Part shown: positions 1-7,054 of the stretch, piece after piece | Position numbering within the stretch: the stretch's first letter is position 1 | Layout of the letters: every line of letters starts with the position of its first letter | DNA from: Collinsella sp. | Lineage (GTDB): Bacteria; Actinomycetota; Coriobacteriia; Coriobacteriales; Coriobacteriaceae | DNA length: 14,556 nt | Assembly: GCA_019413955.1 (NCBI GenBank) | Contig: DXMX01000049.1 | Coordinates: 1 to 14,556, forward strand | Direction of reading: 5' to 3' | The notes under the pieces: generated by a model | Seen by the model: only the letters and a program-made list of their open reading frames with translations | Told to the model about the DNA's origin: nothing | Database searches by the model: none | Made by a program: the position numbers and the translations under genes

Positions 1-263
1 ACGGTGACGCGAGCCGCTCCGTTCTCGCCAATCATCTGCTCGCACTTGTCAAGCTCGATACCCTCATCCTCGAGGCTTGCAATGACATGCTCGGCAGCGG
101 CGTCATTGCCAAAAATGCCCATGTATGCGGAGCGTGCGGCACCGCATTTCTTGGCATAAACGGCGAAGTTCACCGCATTGCCGCCAGGATACATGGTATG
201 GATATGCTCGTAGCGATCGACGACGTTGTCGCCAAATCCGAGCGCGTTAACGTTAAATGCCAT
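1..263 (-). CDS. PfkB-family sugar kinase, FrlD-like (partial, N-terminal ~87 residues)
   Basis: This is the start of a ribokinase/PfkB-fold kinase; the C-terminal part, including the catalytic GAGD motif, lies outside the window. Visible are an N-terminal GDNVVDRY segment (residues 11-18) and the substrate-side motif PGGNAVNFAVY (26-36), followed by the usual alternating helix/strand pattern. From memory, E. coli fructoselysine 6-kinase FrlD has the same two motifs (GDNCVDIY and SGGNAVNVAVY). The ATG at 263 has an AAGGGA-type ribosome binding site 9-10 bases upstream. It starts 14 bases after the SIS deglycase stop, so the two are almost certainly co-transcribed. The inferred role is ATP-dependent 6-phosphorylation of an imported fructosamine, making the substrate of the deglycase. 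The family is certain; the exact substrate is inferred from the operon. Confidence 0.85.
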   Translation of the reverse strand, partial: MAFNVNALGFGDNVVDRYEHIHTMYPGGNAVNFAVYAKKCGAARSAYMGIFGNDAAAEHVIASLEDEGIELDKCEQMIGENGAARVT

Positions 264-277
264 GGCCTTTGTCCCTT

Positions 278-1246
278 CTAGTACTCGACAACACCCATAT
301 AGCGACGGAAATCGGGATCGTGATCAAACACCTTGCCGCGTGCAGCACGCAGCTCGCAGTTCATGGCATAGAACAGCACCGGGTCCAGATAGGCACGGAC
401 GCTCGCCGGCACGGCTTCCATACCGTACTCCTTGGCATCGAGCACCATCAGCGTATCGGTATGCGTCTTAAGGAACGCCAGGGCGCGCTCGTCCATAGCA
501 CGGCACTCGCTGGAGCCCATCTGCAGGAAGTAAAAAACGCCATCCTGAGTAGCCTCGAAGGGGCCATGGAAGTACTCGGCAGAGTGGATGTAGCTGCAGT
601 GCTGCCACTGCATCTCCATAAGAGAGCAGATAGCGAAACCGTAGGTCTGGCTAAAGTTGGGACCGCTGCCCAGAATATAGAAGAACTCGTGCTCCTGGCA
701 AAGCTTGGCAAAGCGATCGCCCAGCTCGGCATTTACCTTCTCGCGTGCCGGGGGAAGAATCTTATCCATCTCGGCGATACCGGCATACATATCGGCAAGA
801 TCGGCGTAGCCCTCCTGCTGATCGAGCAGCTCTGCCGCAAGCGACAGCGAAATACCAGCGGGGACCTCGGCCTGCGGCACACCCTCGCCCCACGGGTAGA
901 CCCACGTGGTCCACTTGCCGGAGTCGATCTTAGATCCAGCATTGTCGGTCTGGGCGATCACCGTAGCGCCGGCAGCAAGGGCAATCTCGCAGCCCTCGAC
1001 GACCTCGGGGGTGTTGCCACTGTGGCTACAAGCGATGACCAGGGACTTCTCGCCCAGACGACGCGGACGCATAATGTCGAATTCACGCGCGGTATAGATA
1101 TACGAAGTGAAGGTGGTTGCCTCGCGCTGCAGAAGCTCATGAGCCGGGATCAAATCGATCATGGAGCCACCGCAAGCAATCCAGTAGACGCTGTCGAACT
1201 TGCCCTTCTCGGCAATTGCCTCTTTGATCAGATCGTGTGCGTTCAT
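278..1246 (-). CDS. SIS-domain fructosamine 6-phosphate deglycase, FraB/FrlB-like
   Basis: The 322-residue cytoplasmic enzyme has two SIS (sugar isomerase) domains. It is expected to split a 6-phosphofructose-amino acid into glucose 6-phosphate and the free amino acid. Seen directly: phosphosugar-binding CGGS at 25-28, SHSGNTPE at 74-81, the MEMQW segment with E211, AEYFHGPFE with E224 and H227, and the C-terminus RRYMGVVEY. Salmonella FraB is reported to use Glu214 and His230 as catalytic pair; E211 and H227 here lie in matching motifs with the same spacing of 16. From memory these motifs fit FraB (6-phosphofructose-aspartate deglycase) better than E. coli FrlB, though both families share the RRY...VEY ending. 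The ATG at 1246 is chosen because an AGAAAGGA ribosome binding site precedes it; an upstream TTG at 1279 has none. Its neighbours are the epimerase (62-base gap) and the kinase (14-base gap). Confidence 0.85.
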   Translation of the reverse strand: MNAHDLIKEAIAEKGKFDSVYWIACGGSMIDLIPAHELLQREATTFTSYIYTAREFDIMRPRRLGEKSLVIACSHSGNTPEVVEGCEIALAAGATVIAQTDNAGSKIDSGKWTTWVYPWGEGVPQAEVPAGISLSLAAELLDQQEGYADLADMYAGIAEMDKILPPAREKVNAELGDRFAKLCQEHEFFYILGSGPNFSQTYGFAICSLMEMQWQHCSYIHSAEYFHGPFEATQDGVFYFLQMGSSECRAMDERALAFLKTHTDTLMVLDAKEYGMEAVPASVRAYLDPVLFYAMNCELRAARGKVFDHDPDFRRYMGVVEY

Positions 1247-1308
1247 ATCCAGTTCCTTTCTTGTTTGGTCCGCAATCAATGAGATTGGCTGCGTGGCCGA
1301 TAGTTGTT

Positions 1309-2160
1309 TTAGTCAATCAGATATTTCTCGAATGCGGCCATGTTCTTGGCATCTGCCGCCGCCGGGTCATCGTAGTAACGACCGTCCGTGATTTCCTGGC
1401 CCAGCATGCCGTCAAAACCATGGGCGTTGAGCGTGGCGACGAAGGCGTCCATATCGTGCTTGCCATCGCCCCACACCAGATGGCCATACGGGTCACCGTC
1501 GATAAAGTGCATCTCGTGAATTGCCCCATCACCAAAGGCGGCAAACCAGTCCTCGAGCGTCTCGCCTGCAACGCCCATCGCGGTTGTATCAACCATGGGC
1601 TGTAAGTACGGGCTCGCGACCTCGTCAATCATGCGCTTCGCATCGGAAACCGTCGTCACAAGGTTGCTCTCCTCGGGACGCAGGCTTTCCATCGTAAGCA
1701 CCAGACCGTGCTCGCCGGCATACTCCGCCAGAATGGACAAGTGCTCGCGGCTGCGCTTCCAGGCTTCCTCGCGATCCTCGTCCCAGTCGCCCCAGCCCGA
1801 GTTGACGGACATACGGTCGCACCCAAGTACCTCGGCAAGCTCAATGCCGTGCTTAAAGTACGCCAGGCTGCGCTGTTCATGCAGCGGCTTGCGTGCGCAG
1901 TATTGCCAAGGATAGACAACATTCTCGGGGCACAGAGTACGATACCTAAGCCCACGGTCTGCAGCCTTTTTCGCCAGGACCTCAGCCTCAAAGTAGCCCG
2001 TGTGGTCGAGCGTCACATGCGGCTCCGCACACCACAGCTCAATGGACTCAAAGCCCAAACGCTGCTGCGCGTCAAGGAAGTAATCGAGCGACCACATGAT
2101 GTAGTGGATATTCATGCCCGCAATCTGTTCGCGGCGCAGCGTCGGTTTGGATTCAGACAC
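1309..2160 (-). CDS. Sugar phosphate isomerase/epimerase, FrlC-like (xylose-isomerase-like TIM barrel)
   Basis: The 283-residue protein belongs to the AP endonuclease 2/xylose isomerase-like TIM-barrel family, which includes FrlC, the fructoselysine 3-epimerase (276 residues). The probable metal ligands are all present and in order: E158 in LTMESLRP, D191 in MVDTTAM, H218 in MHFIDGD and E256 in GQEITD. The IELW motif near 40-43 and EESNLV near 163-168 match FrlC features recalled from E. coli (IEIW, YESNVV). It would convert a C3-epimer such as a psicosyl-amine into the fructosyl form used by the kinase and deglycase. The start is GTG at 2160, six bases after AAGGAGG, which lies inside the last codons of the amidohydrolase. 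Only one base separates that stop from this start, so translation is probably coupled. Substrate identity is inferred from context. Confidence 0.8.
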   Translation of the reverse strand: MSESKPTLRREQIAGMNIHYIMWSLDYFLDAQQRLGFESIELWCAEPHVTLDHTGYFEAEVLAKKAADRGLRYRTLCPENVVYPWQYCARKPLHEQRSLAYFKHGIELAEVLGCDRMSVNSGWGDWDEDREEAWKRSREHLSILAEYAGEHGLVLTMESLRPEESNLVTTVSDAKRMIDEVASPYLQPMVDTTAMGVAGETLEDWFAAFGDGAIHEMHFIDGDPYGHLVWGDGKHDMDAFVATLNAHGFDGMLGQEITDGRYYDDPAAADAKNMAAFEKYLID

Positions 2161-2161
2161 C

Positions 2162-3745
2162 TTATGCCTCCTTATTTCGATCGAACACGATTTGTCCGTC
2201 CGACATCGTCATATCAACCGCAAGATCGCGTGCGTCGCGATAATCGAGGTCGAACACATCCCGATCGAGCACGCAGATATCGGCAAGCTTGCCAACCTCA
2301 AGCGTACCCAGCTCGTCTTCGCGCATCAGATCGTACGCGCCCCCGGCAGTCCAAGCGCGCAAGAGCTCGACAAGCGTCAGCACGTTGGCCTCATTCACGG
2401 GCAGTCCATCGTCGAAGTATCCGCCGCACGCGCTGTAGATTGACTCGCCCAGGCTCGGAATCAGCAGCGGCAAATCCGTACCACAGCACACCGTGCATCC
2501 GGAATCTTCCAGGCCGCGGCGATTCCAGCTGTGTAAAAGTCGCGTCTCGCCAATTTGTCGACGCATCATCGATAGGCAATCCTCGCGCCGGTCCAGCGTC
2601 AGAATCTGCGGATAGACCTCGCAAATTCCACCTAACTTGCCAAACTCGATAAGATCGGTCGGGTCAGAGTTCTCGAGATCGGTAATCGCATGGCGGCGAA
2701 GCATCCGTCCATGTTCGTCTCGAGGCAGCGAGGCATAGAGCGCCACGGTGCGACGAACGGCGCCATCTCCCTGGCAATGCAAGGAATATCGGAAGCCGTC
2801 AGCATCAATTGCACGTAGCTCGTTCTCAATCAGATCCCACTCGGGCTCCTCGACGACCGTCTTGCCGGCGGCTCCCGCATCGGCCGTGTCCTCATAGGGG
2901 TCAATCATCTCGGCAAGCCCCGCCCATACGCCGCGATCGGTCATACGGTTGAAGCCAGAAAAACGAACGAACGGTCCCCGGAAGCGCTCTCGTGCCTCGC
3001 GGGCATATGCCAGATTTGCACCAGCGCCCACCGGCTGCGACATCATAGAGACGCGAACCGTCAGCTCACCAGATTCCTCACGGCGAGCCATTTCGTCGGC
3101 AAAGCCGTAGTAGTCATCAAACGCCATCTCCTTGATGGCGGTAACGCCGCGCTCGTTAAGCATGCTCATGTAGTCCGAATACCCCGCACGTACCTCGGGC
3201 AGCGCGAGGAAATCGCTCATCATGCGCCAGATCTTCTCGGCATAGCACGCCTGCGGTGTAAAGCCGTATCGCGCACTGGCGGCAGCATTGAGAACGCAGG
3301 TCTCCGCACCCGGTGTAAAGCAGACGACAGGGATATCGCCAAAACAATCGTCAAACACAGCCGCCGTATTTGCGTTCTCGGCATCCGATGCCAGCGTTTC
3401 GGGTAGGTTGTGGCCAAAAGCCGCCGCGCAATCCGGATGATCTTCTTTCCATGCACGCAAGAGCGACACGGCCTCTTTGGCATCGGCGACGCCGGACAGA
3501 TCAGACCCCAACGTCCGCAGCGCCCAGCCCGTATAGAAGGTATGCACATCGATCAGGCCAGGCATGACGGTGCGGTCGCCCAGGTCAACTACCTCGTCCG
3601 CTTGGGTCAAATACGAAGCTACCTCACACTTGGTGCCAACAGCCTCAATTCGATTGCCACGGACCGCTACGAAACCTTCAAACGGCAGGTCCCCCGTACC
3701 GGTAAAGACGCTCTTAGACGTCAGGACCGTCAAACGATCAGACAT
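2162..3745 (-). CDS. YtcJ-like amidohydrolase (Amidohydro_3 family) with altered HxH motif
   Basis: The roughly 527-residue protein has the composite amidohydrolase fold. In order it shows: an N-terminal beta-sandwich ending in VMPGLIDVH; IKEMAFDD with K205; SLHCQGDGAV with H323; LRRHAITDLENSDPTDL with H352; CCGTDLP with D424; and the C-terminal LGTLEVGKLADICVLDRD that closes the sandwich. These are the landmarks of the YtcJ group. The oddity is residues 68-70, which read HTF where the family normally has HxH, so one expected metal ligand is missing. There is no signal peptide, so it acts in the cytoplasm. The ATG at 3745 is preferred because AGGTGG lies five bases before it and overlaps the transporter stop; a GTG at 3754 would add three residues. 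Its place between transporter and epimerase suggests it hydrolyses an amide or related bond in the imported compound. The substrate is unknown. Confidence 0.8.
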   Translation of the reverse strand: MSDRLTVLTSKSVFTGTGDLPFEGFVAVRGNRIEAVGTKCEVASYLTQADEVVDLGDRTVMPGLIDVHTFYTGWALRTLGSDLSGVADAKEAVSLLRAWKEDHPDCAAAFGHNLPETLASDAENANTAAVFDDCFGDIPVVCFTPGAETCVLNAAASARYGFTPQACYAEKIWRMMSDFLALPEVRAGYSDYMSMLNERGVTAIKEMAFDDYYGFADEMARREESGELTVRVSMMSQPVGAGANLAYAREARERFRGPFVRFSGFNRMTDRGVWAGLAEMIDPYEDTADAGAAGKTVVEEPEWDLIENELRAIDADGFRYSLHCQGDGAVRRTVALYASLPRDEHGRMLRRHAITDLENSDPTDLIEFGKLGGICEVYPQILTLDRREDCLSMMRRQIGETRLLHSWNRRGLEDSGCTVCCGTDLPLLIPSLGESIYSACGGYFDDGLPVNEANVLTLVELLRAWTAGGAYDLMREDELGTLEVGKLADICVLDRDVFDLDYRDARDLAVDMTMSDGQIVFDRNKEA

Positions 3746-3754
3746 CACAACCAC

Positions 3755-5218
3755 CTACACCGGAAGCATGCCAGAGATTGCCGTTACGATCAGGCCAAAG
3801 ACGACCATGAAAATGAAGAACTTCCAAATGGTCTTCCACCATTGGCCAAACGAGATCTTTGCCACGGCAAGGCCGGCGACCGTCATGCCCGCCACGGGAC
3901 TGATGGTGTTGATGGTCTGATTAGCAAACTGGAGCGCGGTAACGGCTGCCTCGGGATTGAGGCCCATAAGCTCGGTCAGGGGGCCCATAACAGGCATGGT
4001 GAGCGCCGCCAGGCCAGAACTCGAGGGAACCAGCAAAGAGAGCAGGCCAAGGACGATATACATAAACGTGGTGTAGACGGCGGCGGGTGCACCGGCGAGC
4101 GCAGTAGCGAGCGCCTGGAGAATGGTGTCGATGATCATGCCGCCCTCGGCGATGACCAGAATACCGCGAGCGATACCAATAACGATGGCGGCGTACGCAA
4201 AGTCGGCGAGACCTTTAACGAACTCCTCAGCAATCGTCTGCTGGTCAAGACCGCCCAGGATACCGGCAAGCAAGCCCATGCCAAGGAACACGGCGGAAAT
4301 CTCATTCATGTACCAACCCTGGGTAACAAGACCCCAGACGATAATGCCCATACCGCAAGCAAAATCGATAAGCACGAGCTTCTGACGGATAGTGAACTCT
4401 TCCTCGATGGAGGCATCGGTCACGGAAAACTCGATACGCTTGAGCTTATCGTCCTCGTACGTAATGGACGACTCGGGGTTTTTCTTGACGCGCATGGCGT
4501 AGCGCATGGCCCATGCGATACCGACGGCAGTGAAGATGACCCAAGAAACGGCGCGCAGCCACAGTTGCGGATTGCCCTCGATGCCGATAATGCCCTGTGC
4601 GATCAAGACGTTAAACGGGTCGATGGTCGAAGCACAATATCCCAGGTTAGGACCAAGGAAGCAGATGATGAATGCCGTCATCGAGTCATAACCGATACCC
4701 ATCATGATGGGAATGAAGATGGCATAGAACGGCAGGGCTTCCTCAGACATACCAAACGTAGTGCCGCAAATGGACAGCAACGTCATCGTGATGGGAATGA
4801 TGAGGATGTCCTTGTTCTTGAGCTTTTTAATCACACGGCTCATGCCGGCATTCAAAGCGTTGGTCTTGGTGATGATTGCGAACGATCCGCCAATCAATAA
4901 GACGAACGCAACGACGTCGGCAGCCTCTTGGATGCCCTTAGTGGGCGCTTGCAGGACCGCGAAGATATCCTGACCCAGATTGATGGTCTCGCCGGTCTCG
5001 GAATCGGTGTAGTTCTTATCGACCTGTTCATAGGTTCCAGCAACGGCGACTTCACGCTCGCCCGCCGCTGTCGAAATCGTCTTGCGCTGATACTGACCAG
5101 AGGGAACGATCCAAGTCAGGACCGCAAAGACAACGATCAGCAAGAACATGATCGTATAGACATGCGGTAATTTGAACTTAAAACGTCTGTTTGTCTTCTT
5201 CGCCTTCGTATCTGACAT
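3755..5218 (-). CDS. YfcC/DcuC-family anaerobic carrier, probable fructosamine importer
   Basis: The 487-residue integral membrane protein has roughly a dozen hydrophobic segments. Its N-terminus has a short basic stretch and then LPHVYTIMFLLIVVFAVLTWIVPSGQY (17-43 in outline), the usual first helix of the YfcC family. Other visible features are a paired GTTFGMSEEALPFY segment, an extracytoplasmic loop after helix 1, and SSSGLAALTMPVMGPL with TISPVAGM near the C-terminus, typical of ion-transporter superfamily re-entrant regions. The ATG at 5218 follows GGAGGT; an upstream start at 5278 would run through the operator. This is the first gene after the operon promoter. E. coli frl uses an amino-acid permease (FrlA), while the Salmonella fructose-asparagine locus uses a DcuC-type carrier (FraA), so this gene agrees with the FraB-like deglycase. 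Substrate specificity cannot be read from the sequence. Confidence 0.82.
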   Translation of the reverse strand: MSDTKAKKTNRRFKFKLPHVYTIMFLLIVVFAVLTWIVPSGQYQRKTISTAAGEREVAVAGTYEQVDKNYTDSETGETINLGQDIFAVLQAPTKGIQEAADVVAFVLLIGGSFAIITKTNALNAGMSRVIKKLKNKDILIIPITMTLLSICGTTFGMSEEALPFYAIFIPIMMGIGYDSMTAFIICFLGPNLGYCASTIDPFNVLIAQGIIGIEGNPQLWLRAVSWVIFTAVGIAWAMRYAMRVKKNPESSITYEDDKLKRIEFSVTDASIEEEFTIRQKLVLIDFACGMGIIVWGLVTQGWYMNEISAVFLGMGLLAGILGGLDQQTIAEEFVKGLADFAYAAIVIGIARGILVIAEGGMIIDTILQALATALAGAPAAVYTTFMYIVLGLLSLLVPSSSGLAALTMPVMGPLTELMGLNPEAAVTALQFANQTINTISPVAGMTVAGLAVAKISFGQWWKTIWKFFIFMVVFGLIVTAISGMLPV

Positions 5219-5260
5219 AGATACCTCCAAAGAACTCGAGACCGCATCGCATCTCGCTTC

Positions 5261-5283
5261 AACGTTTGCACAAGGCAAACGTT
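5261..5283 (-). promoter_or_regulatory. Palindromic operator in the Amadori operon leader
   Basis: Two perfect 9-base arms, AACGTTTGC and GCAAACGTT, are separated by five bases. They lie just downstream of the predicted transcription start and upstream of the transporter ribosome binding site. The right edge merges into two tandem copies of ACGTTCTAT (5279-5287 and 5289-5297) spaced ten bases apart, one helical turn, reaching up to the -10 element. Position and symmetry fit a repressor site for the neighbouring GntR/UTRA protein. It could alternatively form a leader hairpin in RNA. Confidence 0.6.
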
Positions 5284-5297
5284 CTATGACGTTCTAT

Positions 5298-5326
5298 AGA
5301 TTACCAGCAGCTTTTCTCGTCATCAA
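5298..5326 (-). promoter_or_regulatory. Predicted sigma70-type promoter of the Amadori operon
   Basis: On the minus strand, TTGATG (5326-5321) and TAATCT (5303-5298) are separated by exactly 17 bases. The -35 matches consensus well at TTGA, but the -10 is weak. It lies in the 218-base gap between the gntR stop and the transporter start, beyond the gntR terminator, with the palindromic operator immediately downstream. Confidence 0.45.
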
Positions 5327-5392
5327 GATAATTTCAAACTGATTGCCGCAACGCGGTTGAACGGTTGCGTTTGCGCCGTGAACGGTATGGAA

Positions 5393-5420
5393 ACGCCCGG
5401 TGAGATGATCCACCGGGCGT
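5393..5420 (-). terminator. Hairpin terminator after the GntR regulator gene
   Basis: A perfect 10-base-pair stem (ACGCCCGGTG/CACCGGGCGT) has an 8-base loop and begins 16 bases after the gntR stop. On the minus strand it is followed only by TTTCC-like sequence, so the U tract is short. It probably separates regulator transcription from the operon and may leak. Confidence 0.6.
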
Positions 5421-5436
5421 CTCCATTCGCAATGTC

Positions 5437-6180
5437 CTAGATGTCAAAAACGTAGCGAGACCCAACGATCCGCTGACGGCCGATGATAAACGGCCGCCGC
5501 TGCTCATCAAAGAAGAAGGCTTCCATATAAAACAAGGGTTCGCCAACGGGAACCGCCAGCAACCGAGCGACCTCGGGCGATGCGCACGCGATCTCGAGCG
5601 TGCACGGGTCGGTAAACGCAGGCGTCCGCCCCGTCCGGTTGCGCACGAACTCAAAAATGGATTGGTTAGATAGAGGCGCCGTTGATAGATAGGCGTTGTC
5701 CTCGTAAACGTATATGTTGTTCTCAAGCATGACAGGGACGCCATCGGCAGTACGCACGCGCTCAACGCAAATCAAGTCAGTTCCAACGGGAACACCAAAG
5801 AACTGTGCTTCGGTGGAATCCGCCGGCAGTATCTTTCTCGAAATGACACACGCCCCCGGTTCCATTCCGTTAGCGCGGCATGCGTCCGGAAAACTCTGGA
5901 CGTCATCCTTCTGGCGAATCTTGCGCTTGAGCTTGGGGGCATTGACAAACGTGCCTTTCCCCTGTCGCTTCGTTAGATAGCCCTGTTGGACGAGCTCCTC
6001 AATAGCGCGTCGCACGGTAACGCGGCCAACTTTATAGCTCTCAGCCAATTCGAATTCGTTGGGTATCCGCGCACCTGCCTTGTAGGCACCGGAGTTGATT
6101 TCGTTTTTAATGATATCAATGACCTGTTGGTACAGCGGTATCGCTGCTTTACCGTCAGTTAGCCCTTCAGTCGGTGGCAT
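5437..6180 (-). CDS. GntR-family transcriptional regulator with UTRA ligand domain (FrlR/FraR-like)
   Basis: The 247-residue protein has a winged helix-turn-helix at about 14-80: PLYQQVIDIIKNEI, then the recognition region GRVTVRRAIEELVQQGYL and the wing KRQGKGTFV. A UTRA effector domain follows at about 95-240, with LICVERVR, LSNQSIFEFV, EPLFYMEAFFFD and the terminal RYVFDI typical of this class. UTRA domains bind small sugar-phosphate-like effectors, and both FrlR and FraR are GntR regulators of Amadori operons, so it very likely controls the downstream operon through the palindrome at 5261-5283. The ATG at 6180 has GAGAGGG upstream. The gene is separated from the operon by its own terminator and from the preceding HAD gene by an inverted repeat. 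The family is certain; the ligand, probably a fructosamine 6-phosphate, is inferred. Confidence 0.88.
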   Translation of the reverse strand: MPPTEGLTDGKAAIPLYQQVIDIIKNEINSGAYKAGARIPNEFELAESYKVGRVTVRRAIEELVQQGYLTKRQGKGTFVNAPKLKRKIRQKDDVQSFPDACRANGMEPGACVISRKILPADSTEAQFFGVPVGTDLICVERVRTADGVPVMLENNIYVYEDNAYLSTAPLSNQSIFEFVRNRTGRTPAFTDPCTLEIACASPEVARLLAVPVGEPLFYMEAFFFDEQRRPFIIGRQRIVGSRYVFDI

Positions 6181-6207
6181 ATACCCTCTCCCAGCGCAAT
6201 TACGTCT

Positions 6208-6246
6208 AAAACGGGCTTAAGGGCATTCAACAAGTCCTTAAGCCCG
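6208..6246 (-). terminator. Probable terminator of the HAD-IA gene, overlapping the gntR promoter region
   Basis: A perfect 11-base inverted repeat (CGGGCTTAAGG at 6212-6222, CCTTAAGCCCG at 6236-6246) has a 13-base loop. On the minus strand it is followed by TTTT, which makes a rho-independent terminator downstream of the HAD gene that stops at 6331. Each arm holds the palindrome CTTAAG and the two copies are 21 bases apart, about two helical turns. It sits only 32 bases upstream of the gntR start codon, so it could also serve as an operator for autoregulation. Confidence 0.55.
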
Positions 6247-6330
6247 CATTAGCTTAAAGCATGCTAGGTGTCGCACCAAAATGTCGGGTATTTACTCATC
6301 GGACCCGAAAAACGCGCAACTAACGCGCTC

Positions 6331-6990
6331 TTACGCGAGTTCCAGCAGGTCCGGCAGCTGATCGATAATCTTATCCGCGGCGTCCTGACTAAAGCCAAAG
6401 CGCTCCTCGCGCTTGGCGATGACTGTCAGACCGGCGCGCTTGCCGGCAGTGATGCCAGGCACCGAATCCTCAACGCAGCAGCAGCGATTCGCGGGCAGCC
6501 CCAGCAGGTCCAGCGCATGCAGGTAGATGTCGGGCTCGGGCTTACTCTCCTTAAACTGCTCGCCGCTCACCACATACTCAAAGGCATCCGACAGCCCGCA
6601 CGCGTTGAGCACTTCCTCGATGCTATCCATGGGAGACGAGCTGGCAAGCGCCACGCGAACGCCACGGCGCGGCAGCTCTCGAATCGTATCCACAGCGCCT
6701 GGGTTAATCAAAGCCTGATAGTCGCGCGGACGCTTATGCGCCCACTCGTCCCAACGGGCCAACGCTTCCTCGCCAGTGAAATGCCCCTTACCGGCGCGCT
6801 CAAACCAATCGACCAGCATATGCAGGAAGAACTGATGCGAGGTACCGACTTGCCCATTCAACTCCTCTTGAGTCAGGTTAAGCCCAAGCTCCTTGGCAAA
6901 CGCGGCAGTCTCGCCCAGGTAGTAATACTCGGTATCGACAATGACACCGTCCATGTCAAAGATAACGGCGTCGAACGGAAATGCGGACAC
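6331..6990 (-). CDS. HAD-superfamily hydrolase, subfamily IA (beta-phosphoglucomutase/phosphatase-like)
   Basis: The 219-residue cytoplasmic protein has all four HAD motifs. Motif I is DMDGVIVDTE with nucleophile D12 and D14; motif II is LASSSP at about 116-121; motif III is K150 in KESKPEPD; motif IV is VEDSVPGITAGKRAG with E174 and D175. A helical cap follows motif I, as in subfamily IA. Such enzymes dephosphorylate small sugar phosphates or act as phosphomutases; the substrate cannot be assigned. The GTG at 6990 is chosen because AGGGAGG lies five bases upstream. The longer ATG frame starting at 7038 would run through the terminator hairpin of the upstream gene. No operon partner is evident, as hairpins lie on both sides. 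It could handle phosphorylated sugars from the neighbouring Amadori pathway, but proximity is the only support. Confidence 0.85.
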   Translation of the reverse strand: MSAFPFDAVIFDMDGVIVDTEYYYLGETAAFAKELGLNLTQEELNGQVGTSHQFFLHMLVDWFERAGKGHFTGEEALARWDEWAHKRPRDYQALINPGAVDTIRELPRRGVRVALASSSPMDSIEEVLNACGLSDAFEYVVSGEQFKESKPEPDIYLHALDLLGLPANRCCCVEDSVPGITAGKRAGLTVIAKREERFGFSQDAADKIIDQLPDLLELA

Positions 6991-7005
6991 GGCACCCTCC
7001 CTAAC

Positions 7006-7031
7006 AAAAGGGCGCCCGCAAGCAGGCGCCC
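7006..7031 (-). terminator. Hairpin terminator after the Cof-type HAD gene
   Basis: A perfect 7-base-pair all-GC stem (GGGCGCC/GGCGCCC) has an 8-base loop and is followed by TTTT on the minus strand. It begins 24 bases after the Cof gene stop and ends 16 bases before the HAD-IA start, so read-through would feed directly into that gene. Confidence 0.75.
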
Positions 7032-7054
7032 AAACCATGCATTAATCGGCGATT

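Noticed and set aside
257..1282. 341-residue open frame on the plus strand opposite the SIS gene
   Set aside because: The minus strand carries clear SIS motifs and operon spacing; the plus frame has no recognisable domain.
3410..4900. 496-residue open frame on the plus strand opposite the transporter and amidohydrolase
   Set aside because: It crosses two well-supported genes, is His/Asp/Arg-rich with no hydrophobic core, and is an antisense shadow.
6284..6308. Small inverted repeat TCGGGT/ACCCGA between the HAD stop and the gntR leader, with a GATGAG segment in its loop recalling a ribozyme core
   Set aside because: The stem is only six pairs with a 13-base loop, and the other conserved hammerhead bases are missing.
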